NCBI RefSeq assembly: GCF_000012865.1
Contig: NC_007503.1
Location: forward strand, 682,001 to 746,000
Direction of reading: 5' to 3'
Length of the DNA stretch: 64,000 nt
Source: Carboxydothermus hydrogenoformans Z-2901
Lineage (GTDB): Bacteria > Bacillota > Z-2901 > Carboxydothermales > Carboxydothermaceae
Both the position numbers and the translations under genes were made by a program. Below are positions 15,724 to 25,431 of this stretch, piece after piece (positions within the stretch are counted from its first letter, which is position 1; every line of letters starts with the position of its first letter). Under the pieces are notes generated by a model. The model worked only from the letters and a program-made list of their open reading frames with translations. It did no database searches and was not told where the DNA came from.

Positions 15724-17517
15724 ATGGCCGGCTATTGCGGGAAAGTATTGAGGGTTAACCTCTCCACCGGTGAAATTAAAAAGGAACCGCTGGATTTGGA
15801 GGTGGCCAAGAAGTTTTTAGGCGGTCGGGGTTTGGGAAGTTATATTTTATCCAAAGAAATCGACCCTGCTGTGGATCCGCTATCTCCGGAAAACAAAATT
15901 ATTTTTGCTACCGGTCCATTGACCGGATCATCGGCGCCGACCTCCGGACGCTACATGGTGGTAACTAAATCTCCGCTTACCGGTACTATTGCCAGTTCCA
16001 ACTCCGGAGGCTTTTGGGGGGCTGAATTAAAATTTGCCGGCTATGATTTAATCATTGTAGAAGGAAAAGCGGCAAAACCAAGCTACATATATATTAATGA
16101 TGACACCGTTGAAATCCGGGATGCGCAGAATTACTGGGGGAAATTAGTATCTGAAACCACCGAGCTTTTACAAAAAGAAGTGGGAGATCCCAAAGCCCGG
16201 GTCTTGACCATTGGTCCTGCCGGGGAAAGGCTTTCGCCCATAGCTGCCGTTATGAACGAAAAATACCGGGCTGCAGGTCGTTCCGGTGTAGGAGCGGTAA
16301 TGGGCAGCAAAAACTTAAAAGCAATTGTGGTAAGAGGGTCCGGAAAAATTGAACCGGCGGAGCCGGAAAAAACCAAGGAGCTCTTATCCAGACTTTTAAA
16401 GAAAATTCGAGAAGATGGGGTTACCGGTCAGGGCTTGCCCAATTATGGTACCGCGGTTCTGGTAAATATTATCAATGAAAACGGTATTTTACCCACTAAC
16501 AACTTCCAAAAATCTTACTTCCCAACTGCCGATGCTATTTCCGGGGAAACTTTATCCGAAAAATATTTAGTGAAAAAAGACCCCTGCTACCGTTGTCCGA
16601 TTGCGTGCGGTCGTTACTGCAAAGTTGATGATGAAGAAGGCGGCGGGCCGGAGTACGAAACTATCTGGGCCTTTGGTGCCGATTGCGGCGTTGACGATTT
16701 AGCTGCCATAATTAAAGCCAATAACCTGTGCAACGAATACGGCTTAGATACGATTTCCGCAGGAGCAACCATTGCCTGCGCTATGGAGCTTTACGAAAAA
16801 GGCCACATTAAGAAAGAAGAATTAGACGGTCCGGAGTTAAAGTTTGGTTCTGCCGAAGCTGTCATTGAATGGACCAGGAAGATGGGGGCGGGCGAAGGTT
16901 TTGGAGCCAAACTGGCCCTTGGGTCGTATCGGTTAGCCGAATCTTACGGTGTTCCGGAACTTTCGATGTCGGTGAAGAAACAGGAATTACCGGCTTATGA
17001 CCCCCGTGGTGTTCAGGGCCATGGTCTGCAGTATGCTACTTCCAACCGGGGAGGCTGTCACGTCCGGGGTTACCTGATTTCTCCGGAAATTCTCGGCTCT
17101 CCGGAAAAAATTGACCGCTTTGCTTTAGAAGGAAAAGCCAACTGGGCCAAGCTCTTCCAGGACTTAACGGCGGTCATTGACTCCCTTGGTCTTTGCCTCT
17201 TCACCTCCTTTGCCTTAAATGCCGATGACTACCGGGAACTCTTTAACTATATCGTTGGGGAAAATTACACTACGGAAGATATTTTAACTGCCGGCGAACG
17301 AATCTGGAATTTAGAGCGGGTCTTTAACTTAAAAGCGGGAATCGATGCTAAAGAGGATACCTTACCCAAGCGGCTTTTAGAAGAACCTGTACCCGATGGA
17401 CCGTCCAAAGGACATAAACACCGCCTGGCAGAACTTTTACCGGAGTATTACAAGGTACGGGGTTGGGACGAAAAAGGGGTACCAACCGCCGAAAAGTTGC
17501 AAGCTTTAGGTTTATAA
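15724..17517 (+). CDS. aor: Aldehyde:ferredoxin oxidoreductase (tungsten-pterin enzyme)
   Basis: A 597-aa protein matching the length of the archaeal and clostridial AOR family. It oxidises aldehydes to acids with ferredoxin as acceptor, or reduces acids in the reverse direction, using a bis-tungstopterin and a [4Fe-4S] cluster. The cluster cysteines are [12 protein letters not shown] (about residues 289-300) and the later C in DSLGLCLF (about 494). Pterin-binding segments such as [13 protein letters not shown] and [19 protein letters not shown] are present. AAGGAGGG precedes the ATG. The downstream maturase, MoaD-like and ThiF-like genes are a standard tungsten-enzyme context. Expression should be sigma-54 dependent. 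Confidence 0.95.
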   Translation: MAGYCGKVLRVNLSTGEIKKEPLDLEVAKKFLGGRGLGSYILSKEIDPAVDPLSPENKIIFATGPLTGSSAPTSGRYMVVTKSPLTGTIASSNSGGFWGAELKFAGYDLIIVEGKAAKPSYIYINDDTVEIRDAQNYWGKLVSETTELLQKEVGDPKARVLTIGPAGERLSPIAAVMNEKYRAAGRSGVGAVMGSKNLKAIVVRGSGKIEPAEPEKTKELLSRLLKKIREDGVTGQGLPNYGTAVLVNIINENGILPTNNFQKSYFPTADAISGETLSEKYLVKKDPCYRCPIACGRYCKVDDEEGGGPEYETIWAFGADCGVDDLAAIIKANNLCNEYGLDTISAGATIACAMELYEKGHIKKEELDGPELKFGSAEAVIEWTRKMGAGEGFGAKLALGSYRLAESYGVPELSMSVKKQELPAYDPRGVQGHGLQYATSNRGGCHVRGYLISPEILGSPEKIDRFALEGKANWAKLFQDLTAVIDSLGLCLFTSFALNADDYRELFNYIVGENYTTEDILTAGERIWNLERVFNLKAGIDAKEDTLPKRLLEEPVPDGPSKGHKHRLAELLPEYYKVRGWDEKGVPTAEKLQALGL

Positions 17518-17524
17518 ACAACTA

Positions 17525-17560
17525 AAAGCAGGGACTTCCCAAACGGAGTCCCTGCTTTCT
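17525..17560 (+). terminator. Hairpin between AOR and its maturase
   Basis: A perfect 12-bp stem AAAGCAGGGACT/AGTCCCTGCTTT with a 10-nt loop and a short T run. It probably reduces but need not abolish transcription into the maturase genes, giving more AOR than accessory proteins. Confidence 0.6.
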
Positions 17561-17584
17561 TAATAAAGGAGAGAACAAAAAAAT

Positions 17585-18682
17585 ATGATTTTACAATTTA
17601 AGGACTACCAGATAGTTCTCGAACCCCAGCCGGATATCCAGGAAATATATCTTGAATTATCAGGTTTGTGTAATTTAAACTGCCGCCACTGCTATCGCAA
17701 TAGCTGGAGTTACAAAGGTGGACTGATGGAAAGGAAAACCTGGGAGAAAGTTTTGGAAGATGCAAAAGCTTTACCTTTACTTTCGCGGATTGTTTTAGGG
17801 GGTATTGGCGAACCGCTACTTCATCCGGAAATTAAGGAAATAATTACTAATATAAAAGCAATGGGGCTTAAAGTAAGTATTACTACGAACGGCTTTCTTC
17901 TTACTGAAGCTATGGCCCGTGATTTTGTGAATTTAGGGGTTGACGAAATCATTGTTTCCATTGATGGGTTTTTGCCGGAAACTTTTGCGGAAAACCGGGG
18001 GGCAGATATAGGTAACTTATGGAGTAATTTAAAGCAACTTAATTTAATAAAGCAGCAAAATAAAAGCAGCCAGCCGGAAATATTAGCGGAGATGGTGGTA
18101 AATAAGAGAAACTCCCAGGAGATTTTTAAACTTATTCCCAGGCTTTTAGAGTATAATATTAAAGTTTTGTATGTTAGCCAGCTTATGCCGGTAGTAAAAG
18201 AAAAAATAGAAGACATTTTTTACCAGAAGTATCCCGATGAGAAGCTTTTAGAGTGGCGAACATTGGTAGCCCGGGCTTCCATGTATTCCGGGGTAAAAGT
18301 CCTCTTACCGGAGATGGGGCTTAATACCCACCGTTCCTGCCGGTTTGTGGAAGGAAAAAAAGTAGTGGTGCGGTTTGACGGTGAAGTATCTCCTTGCTAC
18401 CGGTTTTTACACGATTCCCGGGAATACGTTTTTGGACGGGAAAAGGAAATTCGGGCAGTAAGTTTTGGGAATGTTAATAAAGAGAGCCTGGCGGAGATCT
18501 GGACGAAAGAGGCTTTTGTTAAATTTCGTTTTTTGGAACATATGAACCACTACCCTTCCTGTCCTGATTGCGAATGGGTTGACGGCTGTGATATGGTCTG
18601 GAATATTGAAGAAGACTGCTGGGGTAATAAACCGTCCTGTGCCGATTGCCTTTGGGCCAGGGGATTAATTTTTTGCCCGTAA
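17585..18682 (+). CDS. Radical SAM protein, probable tungsten-oxidoreductase maturase
   Basis: A 365-aa radical SAM enzyme. The [4Fe-4S]-SAM motif is CNLNCRHC (about residues 32-39), followed by GGIGEPLLHPE. A SPASM-like C-terminus has many cysteines (SPCYRF, CPDCEWVDGCDMVW, CADCLW). This architecture beside an AOR gene matches the family described as tungsten-cofactor oxidoreductase maturases. The reaction is not established. It probably acts in the cytoplasm on AOR or its cofactor. Confidence 0.8.
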   Translation: MILQFKDYQIVLEPQPDIQEIYLELSGLCNLNCRHCYRNSWSYKGGLMERKTWEKVLEDAKALPLLSRIVLGGIGEPLLHPEIKEIITNIKAMGLKVSITTNGFLLTEAMARDFVNLGVDEIIVSIDGFLPETFAENRGADIGNLWSNLKQLNLIKQQNKSSQPEILAEMVVNKRNSQEIFKLIPRLLEYNIKVLYVSQLMPVVKEKIEDIFYQKYPDEKLLEWRTLVARASMYSGVKVLLPEMGLNTHRSCRFVEGKKVVVRFDGEVSPCYRFLHDSREYVFGREKEIRAVSFGNVNKESLAEIWTKEAFVKFRFLEHMNHYPSCPDCEWVDGCDMVWNIEEDCWGNKPSCADCLWARGLIFCP

Positions 18683-18698
18683 AGAGGAGGTGAAGCGA

Positions 18699-18923
18699 AT
18701 GAAAATTGAGATCCGGCTTTTTGCAACTTTCCGGGAAGGACGCTTTAAAAAAGAAGTTTGGGACCTTCCCGAAGGAACAAAAGTAATCGATGTTTTAAAC
18801 CGTTTAGGGATTAAACCGGAAGAAATAGCCATCCTTTTAGTTAATGGTTTGGATGCCGAGCCTGACCGCGTATTAAAAGACGGTGACTATATTTCCCTGT
18901 TCCCACCGGTGGGAGGTGGTTAA
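18699..18923 (+). CDS. moaD: MoaD-like sulfur carrier protein
   Basis: A 74-aa ubiquitin-fold protein ending in PPVGGG, the C-terminal di-glycine that is adenylated and thiocarboxylated to give sulfur to molybdopterin. I chose ATG at 18699 because GAGGAGGTGA lies directly upstream; the in-frame GTG at 18690 is inside that site. It is followed after one stop codon by its likely activating enzyme. It may serve molybdo/tungstopterin made for AOR. Confidence 0.85.
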   Translation: MKIEIRLFATFREGRFKKEVWDLPEGTKVIDVLNRLGIKPEEIAILLVNGLDAEPDRVLKDGDYISLFPPVGGG

Positions 18924-19745
18924 GTGTTAAGTAAAGGAGAAAAAAATCTCCTGGGTAATATTTTTCGCCGGGAAGGTATTAAGGAATTATCCCTGGAAAC
19001 AACCGAGAGAATTTCCCGGGAAACCGGTATTGCTCTACGCGCTATTGAATATTTTGCCCTCGAAAACGGGGTTGTGCCCCGGAAGTATGCCCGTAATATC
19101 GGAAGTTTTACTTTAGCTGGGCAGAAAAAACTTTTAGCTTCCAAAGTAATGGTTGTGGGCTTGGGCGGACTTGGTGGCTATGTTTTGGAAGAACTGTGTC
19201 GAGCAGGCGTGGGAGAAATAGTGGGGGTTGATGGCGATGCCTTTGAGGAATCCAATTTAAACCGCCAGCTTTTGGCTACAGAAAAAAATCTTGGGCAGAA
19301 AAAAGCCAATAAAGCCAGAAAAAGGGCGGCGGAGATCAATCAAACGGTGGTGGTAAGCGGTTTTGTAACCAAGGTCGAAAATCTTCCGGAAACTGCCTGG
19401 CAGGGAGTAGAGCTTGTCTTTGATTGTTTAGATAATATAGAAAGTCGTTTTTACCTCGAAGAAAAAACAAATAACCTTGGACTGCCCCTGGTGCACGGAG
19501 CAATAGGAGGCTGGTACGGCCAGGTCGGGATTGTTTGGCCCGGAAGTAACCTTTTAACCAAGATTTACCGGGAACGGAAAAAAGGTATAGAACAAACCCT
19601 GGGGAACCCTCCTTTTACTCCGGCGGTGGCGGCAAGTTTAATGGTAGCTTTGGGGATTAATTTGCTTCTGGGAACGTTGGAAAAAGAAAGCGTATTTTAC
19701 TTTTTTGATTTAAAAAATATGGAGTTTGAGAAAATAAGCTTTTAA
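18924..19745 (+). CDS. moeB: ThiF/MoeB/HesA-family adenylyltransferase
   Basis: A 273-aa E1-like enzyme. ATP-binding GLGGLGGYVLEELCRAGVG and the SNLNRQLL segment are intact, as is the acidic FDCLDNIESRFYLEE stretch. It should adenylate the C-terminus of the preceding MoaD-like protein. The CxxC zinc pairs of classical MoeB are not seen, so it belongs to the HesA-like branch, and an N-terminal extension of about 60 residues is present. The GTG start abuts the moaD stop codon. Symbol by function in context. Confidence 0.75.
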   Translation: MLSKGEKNLLGNIFRREGIKELSLETTERISRETGIALRAIEYFALENGVVPRKYARNIGSFTLAGQKKLLASKVMVVGLGGLGGYVLEELCRAGVGEIVGVDGDAFEESNLNRQLLATEKNLGQKKANKARKRAAEINQTVVVSGFVTKVENLPETAWQGVELVFDCLDNIESRFYLEEKTNNLGLPLVHGAIGGWYGQVGIVWPGSNLLTKIYRERKKGIEQTLGNPPFTPAVAASLMVALGINLLLGTLEKESVFYFFDLKNMEFEKISF

Positions 19746-19895
19746 AATTGTATTACCAATCACAAAGACTGCTTAATTTACCTTTTTCTTTTTTTCCTGA
19801 AAAACCAGTGTGTAAACAAATGTTTACAGATTGACAAGTTGATTTAAGCAGGAGATGCAAGGCGTTTCAATGATTTTTGCTGGTTTTTATAATTG

Positions 19896-19926
19896 GGAGT
19901 GTCTAAAAAATAGACACTCCTTTTTT
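19896..19926 (+). terminator. Terminator containing the TGTCTA-N5-TAGACA palindrome
   Basis: A 10-bp stem GGAGTGTCTA/TAGACACTCC with five A in the loop and a six-T tail, ending the AOR-maturation operon. Its 17-bp core (19900-19916) is identical to the palindrome at 19991, so it may double as an upstream activator site for fdh. Confidence 0.75.
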
Positions 19927-19990
19927 GTTGTCTGAAATTGTTGATATTTGTCGGATTTAAGCGATTTGTGATTATAATAATTTATTATAC

Positions 19991-20007
19991 TGTCTAAAAA
20001 ATAGACA
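19991..20007 (+). promoter_or_regulatory. Second copy of the TGTCTA-N5-TAGACA palindrome (candidate enhancer)
   Basis: Same 17 bp as inside the terminator at 19900, 91 bp further on, without the flanking GC pairs or T run. It lies about 60 bp before the sigma-54 promoter, a usual distance for an activator site. Its sequence differs from the AOR palindrome, so a different activator is expected. The remaining part of the 19746-20106 gap is AT-rich without other features. Confidence 0.6.
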
Positions 20008-20048
20008 ATATTGTAAAAAAATATTATAATATTCTATAATATTTACAC

Positions 20049-20064
20049 TGGCAAGAATTTTGCA
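20049..20064 (+). promoter_or_regulatory. Sigma-54 promoter of the formate dehydrogenase operon
   Basis: TGGCA - 6 nt - TTGCA, the same geometry as the AOR promoter at 15524. Predicted start near 20076, giving a leader of about 40 nt. Confidence 0.8.
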
Positions 20065-20112
20065 AAAAATAGTTCAGAGCAATTATGCCCATTATAAAGG
20101 AGGGAATTGGAC

Positions 20113-23100
20113 TTGGCCATTACCCGAAGAGAATTCTTAAAACTATCAGCTTTATCCACTGCTATATTAATGACTGCCGAGCTTGGCTTAGATAATAGTA
20201 AAGCTTATGCGCAGGCCCAAAAGTACCGGATCAAAACTGCCAAAAAAACTCCAACCTTGTGTCCTTTTTGCAGTGCCGGCTGCGGTATGCTTGCCTATAC
20301 CGATACCAAAACGGGAGAATTACTTTATGTGGTCGGGGATCCGGACCATCCGGTAAACCGCGGCGGTGCGTGCAGTAAAGGAGCTTCAATATACCAGATT
20401 AGGAACATTGCGCCCGGTAAACCCAATCCCAAAAGACTTACCAAGCCTCTTTATCGGGCTCCGGGGAGCAAAGAGTTTAAAGAGGTTACCTGGGAATGGG
20501 CAATTTCGGAAATTGCCAAACGAATTAAAGATACGAGGGATCGGACTTTTATAAAAGAGGAAGACGGAATAACCGTCATGCGTACCGACCATATTGCTTG
20601 TTTGGGCGGTGCAGCTCTGGATAACGAAGAAACCTATCTTTTACAGAAATTGATGCGCGGACTTGGGGTAGTATATATTGAACATCAGGCCCGGCTCTGA
20701 CACAGTTCTACGGTTGCCGGTCTGGCACCAACCTTTGGTCGTGGAGCTATGACCAATCACTGGATAGATTTAAAAAATACCGACTGTGCCTTAATTATTG
20801 GCGCTAACCCCTTTGAAAACCACCCGGTTTCAGCCAAGTGGTTAATGGAAGCAAAATTAAAACGGGGAGCTAAAATCATAAGTGTTGACCCCAGATTTAC
20901 CAGAACTTCTTCGAAGGCAGATATTTATGCTCCTTTGCGAGCGGGGACCGACATTGCCTTTATTGGCGGCATGATTAACTATATCTTAGAAAATGAGCTG
21001 TACGACCACGATTATGTCGCAAATTATACCAACGCTTCGTTTATAGTTCACGATGACTATAAATTTACCGATGGCTTATTTAGCGGGTACGACCCCAGGG
21101 AGCGTAAGTATGATTTTTCCACCTGGGAGTATAAGAAAAATGAAAAGGGGGAAATTGAAAAAGACCCTACCTTAAAACATCCGCGGACGGTATTTCAACT
21201 TTTAAAGCAACATTTTTCCCGCTACACTATCGACAAAGTATGCGAAATTACCGGGACACCCAGAGAAATTTACCTTGAAGTCATCAAAACCTTTGCCGAA
21301 ACTTCCCAGAAGGGTAAGTCCGGTACGATTATGTATGCTATGGGAGGAACTCAGCACAGTTGCGGTTCCCAAATAGTTAGAAGCTATGCCATCTTACAGC
21401 TTTTATTGGGCAACGTGGGTGTTCCCGGAGGCGGAGTAAATGCTCTTAGAGGGGAATCTAACGTTCAAGGTTCTACTGACTTTGGCTTATTAAGTAATAA
21501 TATTACAGGTTATATTAATAGTCCTATTGCTCAGCCAGAACATAAGGACTTAAAAGCTTACTTGGAGAGTGAAACTCCGAAAACCGGCTTTTGGAGCAAT
21601 AAGCCGAAATTTTTTATAAGCTATTTAAAAGCAATGTATTATGATAAAGCTACCAAAGAAAACGAATTTGGTTATCAGTGGTTCCCCAAAAGACATCCGA
21701 AGAAAAACTACACTTATATCGGCTTATTTGAAAACCTGGCTAAAGGCGAAATAGAGGGTATGTTACTTTTTGGTCAAAACCCCATTGTGGGCGGGCCGAA
21801 CTCCAACCGGGAAAGGGAAGCTTTAAAAAATCTTAAATGGATGGTAGCGGTAGACCTTTTTATGACGGAAACAATGCGGTTCTGGACAAAGGAAGCGGGA
21901 AGTAACCCTGAGGAAGTCCAAACCGAAGTTTTTGTTTTGCCGGCTGCTGCGTCCTTTGAAAAGCAGGGCAGCATCACTTCTTCCGGCCGGTGGATTCAGT
22001 GGCGCTGGAAAGCGGTCGAACCGCTTGGGGAGTCAAAGGCTGACCTTGATATTATTCACATGCTCGCTTTGGAATTAAAGAAACTTTATGCCAGTAGTCA
22101 AAGACCGGAAGATGAGCCTATTAAAAATCTTTACTGGAATTACGGTAACACTAACGAATGTGATATCGACCGTGTAGCCCGGGAGATTAATGGCATAGAT
22201 CTTACCACCGGAAAACAGGTGGAAAACTTTTTAAAGCTTGCTGATGACGGCAGTACCCTTTGCGGAAACTGGATCTTCTCGGGCTTTTATCCAGAAGCCG
22301 GAAACCTGGCCCAAAGAAGGGAGTTGGAGGATCCCAGCGGCCTTGGCCTTTACCCCAATTGGACCTATGCCTGGCCGTTAAACCGGAGAATACTCTACAA
22401 CCGGGCTTCGGCGGACCCATCGGGCAAGCCGTGGCATCCGGATAAGGCGGTTATCTGGTGGGATGAAAGCCAGAAAAAGTGGGTTGGTTATGATGTTCCC
22501 GATTTTAAAGCAACAATAGGTCCCGATGATCCGGCTTTTGTCAATCCCTTTATTATGCAAACCGATGGCAAAGGCTGGTTATTCGTCCCTCAGGGCAAAT
22601 TAAAAGACGGACCGTTCCCGGAACACTACGAACCCTGGGAAAGCCCGGTGCAAAACTTGCTTTCCTCGGTCCAAAACAACCCGGTAATTAAAATTTGGCG
22701 GCCGGAAGAACAAAGTGATGCTCAAAATTATCCCTATATAGCCACAACCTACAGGGTATCCGAACACTGGCAGGCAGGGGCGATGACCAGGAACCTGCCC
22801 TGGCAGGCAGAATTAGTTCCGGAAATGTTTGTGGAAATTGGGGAAGAACTGGCCCGGGAACTGGGGGTAAAATCCGGGGACGAAGTAATCGTTGAAAATA
22901 AACGGGGCTCTATCAAGGTAAAAGCTTATGTTACCAAACGGATGAAACCGTTAATGGTAAATGGCATAAAGCGGCATCAGGTAGGTTTGCCCTGGCACTT
23001 TGGTTTTGAAGGTTTAGTTACCGGAGAAATTGCCAATAAACTTACTCCTTATCTGGGGGATGCCAATACCATGATTCCCGAATACAAGGGGTTCCTGGTC

Positions 23101-23121
23101 AACGTAAGGAGGGCTAAATAA
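20113..23121 (+). CDS. fdhA: Formate dehydrogenase-N-type catalytic subunit, selenocysteine-containing
   Basis: One gene of 1002 codons with an internal UGA (20698-20700) read as selenocysteine at residue 196. The flanking protein, EHQARL-Sec-HSSTVAGLAPTFGRG, is the active-site signature of FdnG-type enzymes. Tat signal TRREFLK lies at residues 4-10, so the folded enzyme is exported. [4Fe-4S] cysteines are CPFCSAGCGM plus GGACSKG. It oxidises formate to CO2 with a bis-pterin Mo or W cofactor. I chose TTG at 20113 because AGGAGGG sits 8-9 nt upstream; TTG at 20107 is too close. The C-terminal domain (about 870-1000) is the usual molydopterin-dinucleotide binding barrel. Without recoding it would be called as two broken genes. 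Confidence 0.95.
20698..20733 (+). promoter_or_regulatory. Bacterial SECIS element of fdhA
   Basis: UGA followed after 11 nt by the stem-loop GGTTG-CC / GG-...-CAACC (20712-20733) with apical loop GGTCT, the loop sequence known from enterobacterial formate dehydrogenase SECIS elements. It would bind SelB with Sec-tRNA. Confidence 0.85.
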
Positions 23122-23903
23122 TGAACGGCATGTTTATTGATACATCCCTTTGTGTTGGCTGCCGGGGCTGCATGACTGCCTGCAAAAGCTGGAACGAATT
23201 ACCCGGAGAAAAAACGACTTTTACCGGAAGTTTACAGAGTATGCCCGATACTACCCCTAAAACTTATACATTGATTAAATTTTATGAACGTGAAGAAAAC
23301 GGGCGGATTCGTTTTGACTTTTTTAAACAGCAGTGTTTTCACTGCGGTGATGCGGCTTGTGAAAAAGCTTGTCCGGAAGATGCAATCTATCATACCAAAG
23401 AAGGGGCGGTAGTGCGGGATTACGACCGGTGTATAGGCTGTGATTACTGCCAGAGGGCGTGCCCCTTTAATATCCCGCGGATTGACACTCAAAACAAGAA
23501 AATGCATAAATGCACCTTGTGTTTTGACCGGTTAGAAAACGGAGAAATTCCGGCTTGTGCCCTGACTTGTTCTCCGGGAGCTATTAAATACGGCAACCGG
23601 GATGAGCTGTGGGAGGCAGCCCAAAAGCGGCTGGCGGAGGTTAAAAAAGAGTATCCCAAGGCTAATCTTTATCCTTCCGATAAAAATGCTTTGGGAGGAA
23701 CCGGGGTATTTTATCTTTTAATTAACGAGCCGGAGTTCTACGGTCTTCCGGCCGAGGCAAAATTAAAAACTACCTTTTCCCTCTGGCATGACGTGGTGAG
23801 ACCTTTAGGGAAAATTGTGCCAGGGATAGCGCTTGGGGCTACTGTTATAGCGGCGGTAGCTAATTCGGTAAAAAAACAACGGGAGGAGGGACACGGTGAG
23901 TAA
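23121..23903 (+). CDS. fdhB: Formate dehydrogenase iron-sulfur subunit
   Basis: A 260-aa ferredoxin-like protein with four [4Fe-4S] cysteine sets: CVGCRGCMTAC, CFHCGDAACEKAC, CIGCDYCQRAC and CTLCF...CALTC. It carries electrons from FdhA to the cytochrome b subunit. A C-terminal hydrophobic segment (IVPGIALGATVIAAVANS) anchors it in the membrane as in FdnH. Start ATG overlaps the fdhA stop by one base. Confidence 0.93.
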   Translation: MNGMFIDTSLCVGCRGCMTACKSWNELPGEKTTFTGSLQSMPDTTPKTYTLIKFYEREENGRIRFDFFKQQCFHCGDAACEKACPEDAIYHTKEGAVVRDYDRCIGCDYCQRACPFNIPRIDTQNKKMHKCTLCFDRLENGEIPACALTCSPGAIKYGNRDELWEAAQKRLAEVKKEYPKANLYPSDKNALGGTGVFYLLINEPEFYGLPAEAKLKTTFSLWHDVVRPLGKIVPGIALGATVIAAVANSVKKQREEGHGE

Positions 23904-24591
23904 TAAAGTTTTCCGGTTTAATAAAACAATGCGTTTTTTTCACTGGTCGTATATTACCTTTTATTTTCTTTTAGCTATTACCGGAGCTTTTTTATACTTT
24001 GATTTTCTTGATTGGTTAAGACCCCTTTTTGGCGGAGCTCAGGGGGCCAGAATTGTTCACCGGGTAGCAGCGGTGGGGCTGATCCTTTCGCCGATTATTT
24101 CTTTCCTTTTAAATCCCAAAGAAATTTGGGAAACTTTAAAATACGCCTACTCCTGGAAAGCATCGGATCTAAAGTTTTTTGGCGAGTTTATCAAAGAGTT
24201 CTTTGGGGGTCATGCCCATTATGAACCCCAGGGTAAATACAATCAGGGAGAAAAATTAAACATTGTTTTACAAAGTTTGGGATGGCTTTTATTTATCGTC
24301 AGTGGTATAGTACTATGGCGTTTTGAAAGCTTTTCACCCGAAGTGGGTATGATCGCCTTAATCGGCCATGATATAGCGTTTATCTTTACCCTGGCTTATG
24401 TTATTGGCCATGTCTACCTGTCCCTCTTCCATCCGGTTACCAGACCGGCTCTTAAAGGGATGCTTACTGGTTACGTGGATGAAGAATATGCTAAAAATCA
24501 CCATCCTTTGTGGTATAATGAGGTAAAACAGGAAAAACAGGTTAGGGGAAAAGAAAAAACTAAAACCAAAGCGCTTTCTCTTGAAAAATGA
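23896..24591 (+). CDS. fdhC: Formate dehydrogenase cytochrome b subunit
   Basis: A 231-aa membrane protein with four to five hydrophobic segments and haem-ligand histidines in FFHWSYI, IVHRVAAVG, IGHDIAF and IGHVYLSLFHP. It resembles the FdnI/cytochrome b561 family and passes electrons to the quinone pool or to another membrane acceptor. It overlaps fdhB by 8 nt. Together the three subunits form a formate dehydrogenase facing the outside of the membrane. Confidence 0.88.
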   Translation: MSNKVFRFNKTMRFFHWSYITFYFLLAITGAFLYFDFLDWLRPLFGGAQGARIVHRVAAVGLILSPIISFLLNPKEIWETLKYAYSWKASDLKFFGEFIKEFFGGHAHYEPQGKYNQGEKLNIVLQSLGWLLFIVSGIVLWRFESFSPEVGMIALIGHDIAFIFTLAYVIGHVYLSLFHPVTRPALKGMLTGYVDEEYAKNHHPLWYNEVKQEKQVRGKEKTKTKALSLEK

Positions 24592-24595
24592 TAAG

Positions 24596-24624
24596 CGGGG
24601 GCATTTACTGCCCCCGGTTTTATC
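24596..24624 (+). terminator. Hairpin after fdhC
   Basis: A 7-bp stem CGGGGGC/GCCCCCG with a 7-nt loop followed by GGTTTTATCTTTT; a partial or complete terminator before fdhE. Confidence 0.7.
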
Positions 24625-24648
24625 TTTTTAGAAAATGGGGGAGAAAAT

Positions 24649-25383
24649 ATGGATGCTAAAAAACTTGTAAGCACTATGGAAAAGTTAATTGCCGGGTTTG
24701 ATGAAAAACTCTTATTAAATATTTCGTGGAATGGAAAGTTGCCAGTAACGGATAATGTAGAAGTGGAGTTTAATGAAGAAAAGATAATGGAATTTTTAAA
24801 GAGGGTAAACTTAGAATTAATTTCTTTGGAGCTTATTAACCGGAAAATTAATTTTCCAGGCTTAATTACGAATTTTAAAGATAAAGGAAGTTTTCTAAAG
24901 CTTTTAAAGGATAATTTGGAGGAAGGGTTTTGGGAGCAATTTGCCTTAAAGCAAAAGGTAAAAAAAGAAATTCTGGCCTTACATTTTTTGATTTTAAGAA
25001 GAAAAATGTTAAGGGAGTTAAGTAACGCAATACAAAATAACCAATCAAATCACCAAACCTGTCCTACCTGTGGTACTTTACCGGGTTTTGCTGCGATTAC
25101 ACCTACCGGAGAAAGAATTCTTTTTTGTTTAGAGTGTCAGACTCAGTGGCGTTATTATCGCTTAGGCTGCCCAAAATGTGGCAATAAGTTCCATGAGGAT
25201 TTCATCGAAATTCATCCCGAAGGCAAAGAAGAAACCCCTTACTTTGGTGAAGTTTGCAAAAAATGCGGAAGCTATTTAAAAACCAAAAAACTAAAAAGTA
25301 ATGAAGAAAAAATTAATCCCAATCTTGAGGATGTGGAAAGCCTTTTTCTCGATTATCTTATCCCAAAGAAAATAAATTATTAA
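24649..25383 (+). CDS. fdhE: Formate dehydrogenase accessory protein FdhE-like
   Basis: A 244-aa protein whose C-terminal half has four CxxC pairs (CPTCGTLPG, CLECQTQW, CPKCGNKF, CKKCGSYL), the rubredoxin-like double zinc-ribbon pattern of FdhE. FdhE proteins are needed for assembly of membrane formate dehydrogenases after cofactor insertion. The N-terminal helical region is poorly conserved, as is usual. Position after fdhABC supports the call. Confidence 0.85.
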   Translation: MDAKKLVSTMEKLIAGFDEKLLLNISWNGKLPVTDNVEVEFNEEKIMEFLKRVNLELISLELINRKINFPGLITNFKDKGSFLKLLKDNLEEGFWEQFALKQKVKKEILALHFLILRRKMLRELSNAIQNNQSNHQTCPTCGTLPGFAAITPTGERILFCLECQTQWRYYRLGCPKCGNKFHEDFIEIHPEGKEETPYFGEVCKKCGSYLKTKKLKSNEEKINPNLEDVESLFLDYLIPKKINY

Positions 25384-25431
25384 AAAAATTTAGGAAGTTT
25401 GTTAAAATAAAAGAGTAAAGGGGGTTTTGGT

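Noticed and set aside
20749-23121. Separate gene starting at the internal ATG after the fdhA UGA
   Set aside because: The sequence just after UGA encodes the conserved HSSTVAGLAPTFGRG active-site region in frame, and a SECIS follows; it is one gene.
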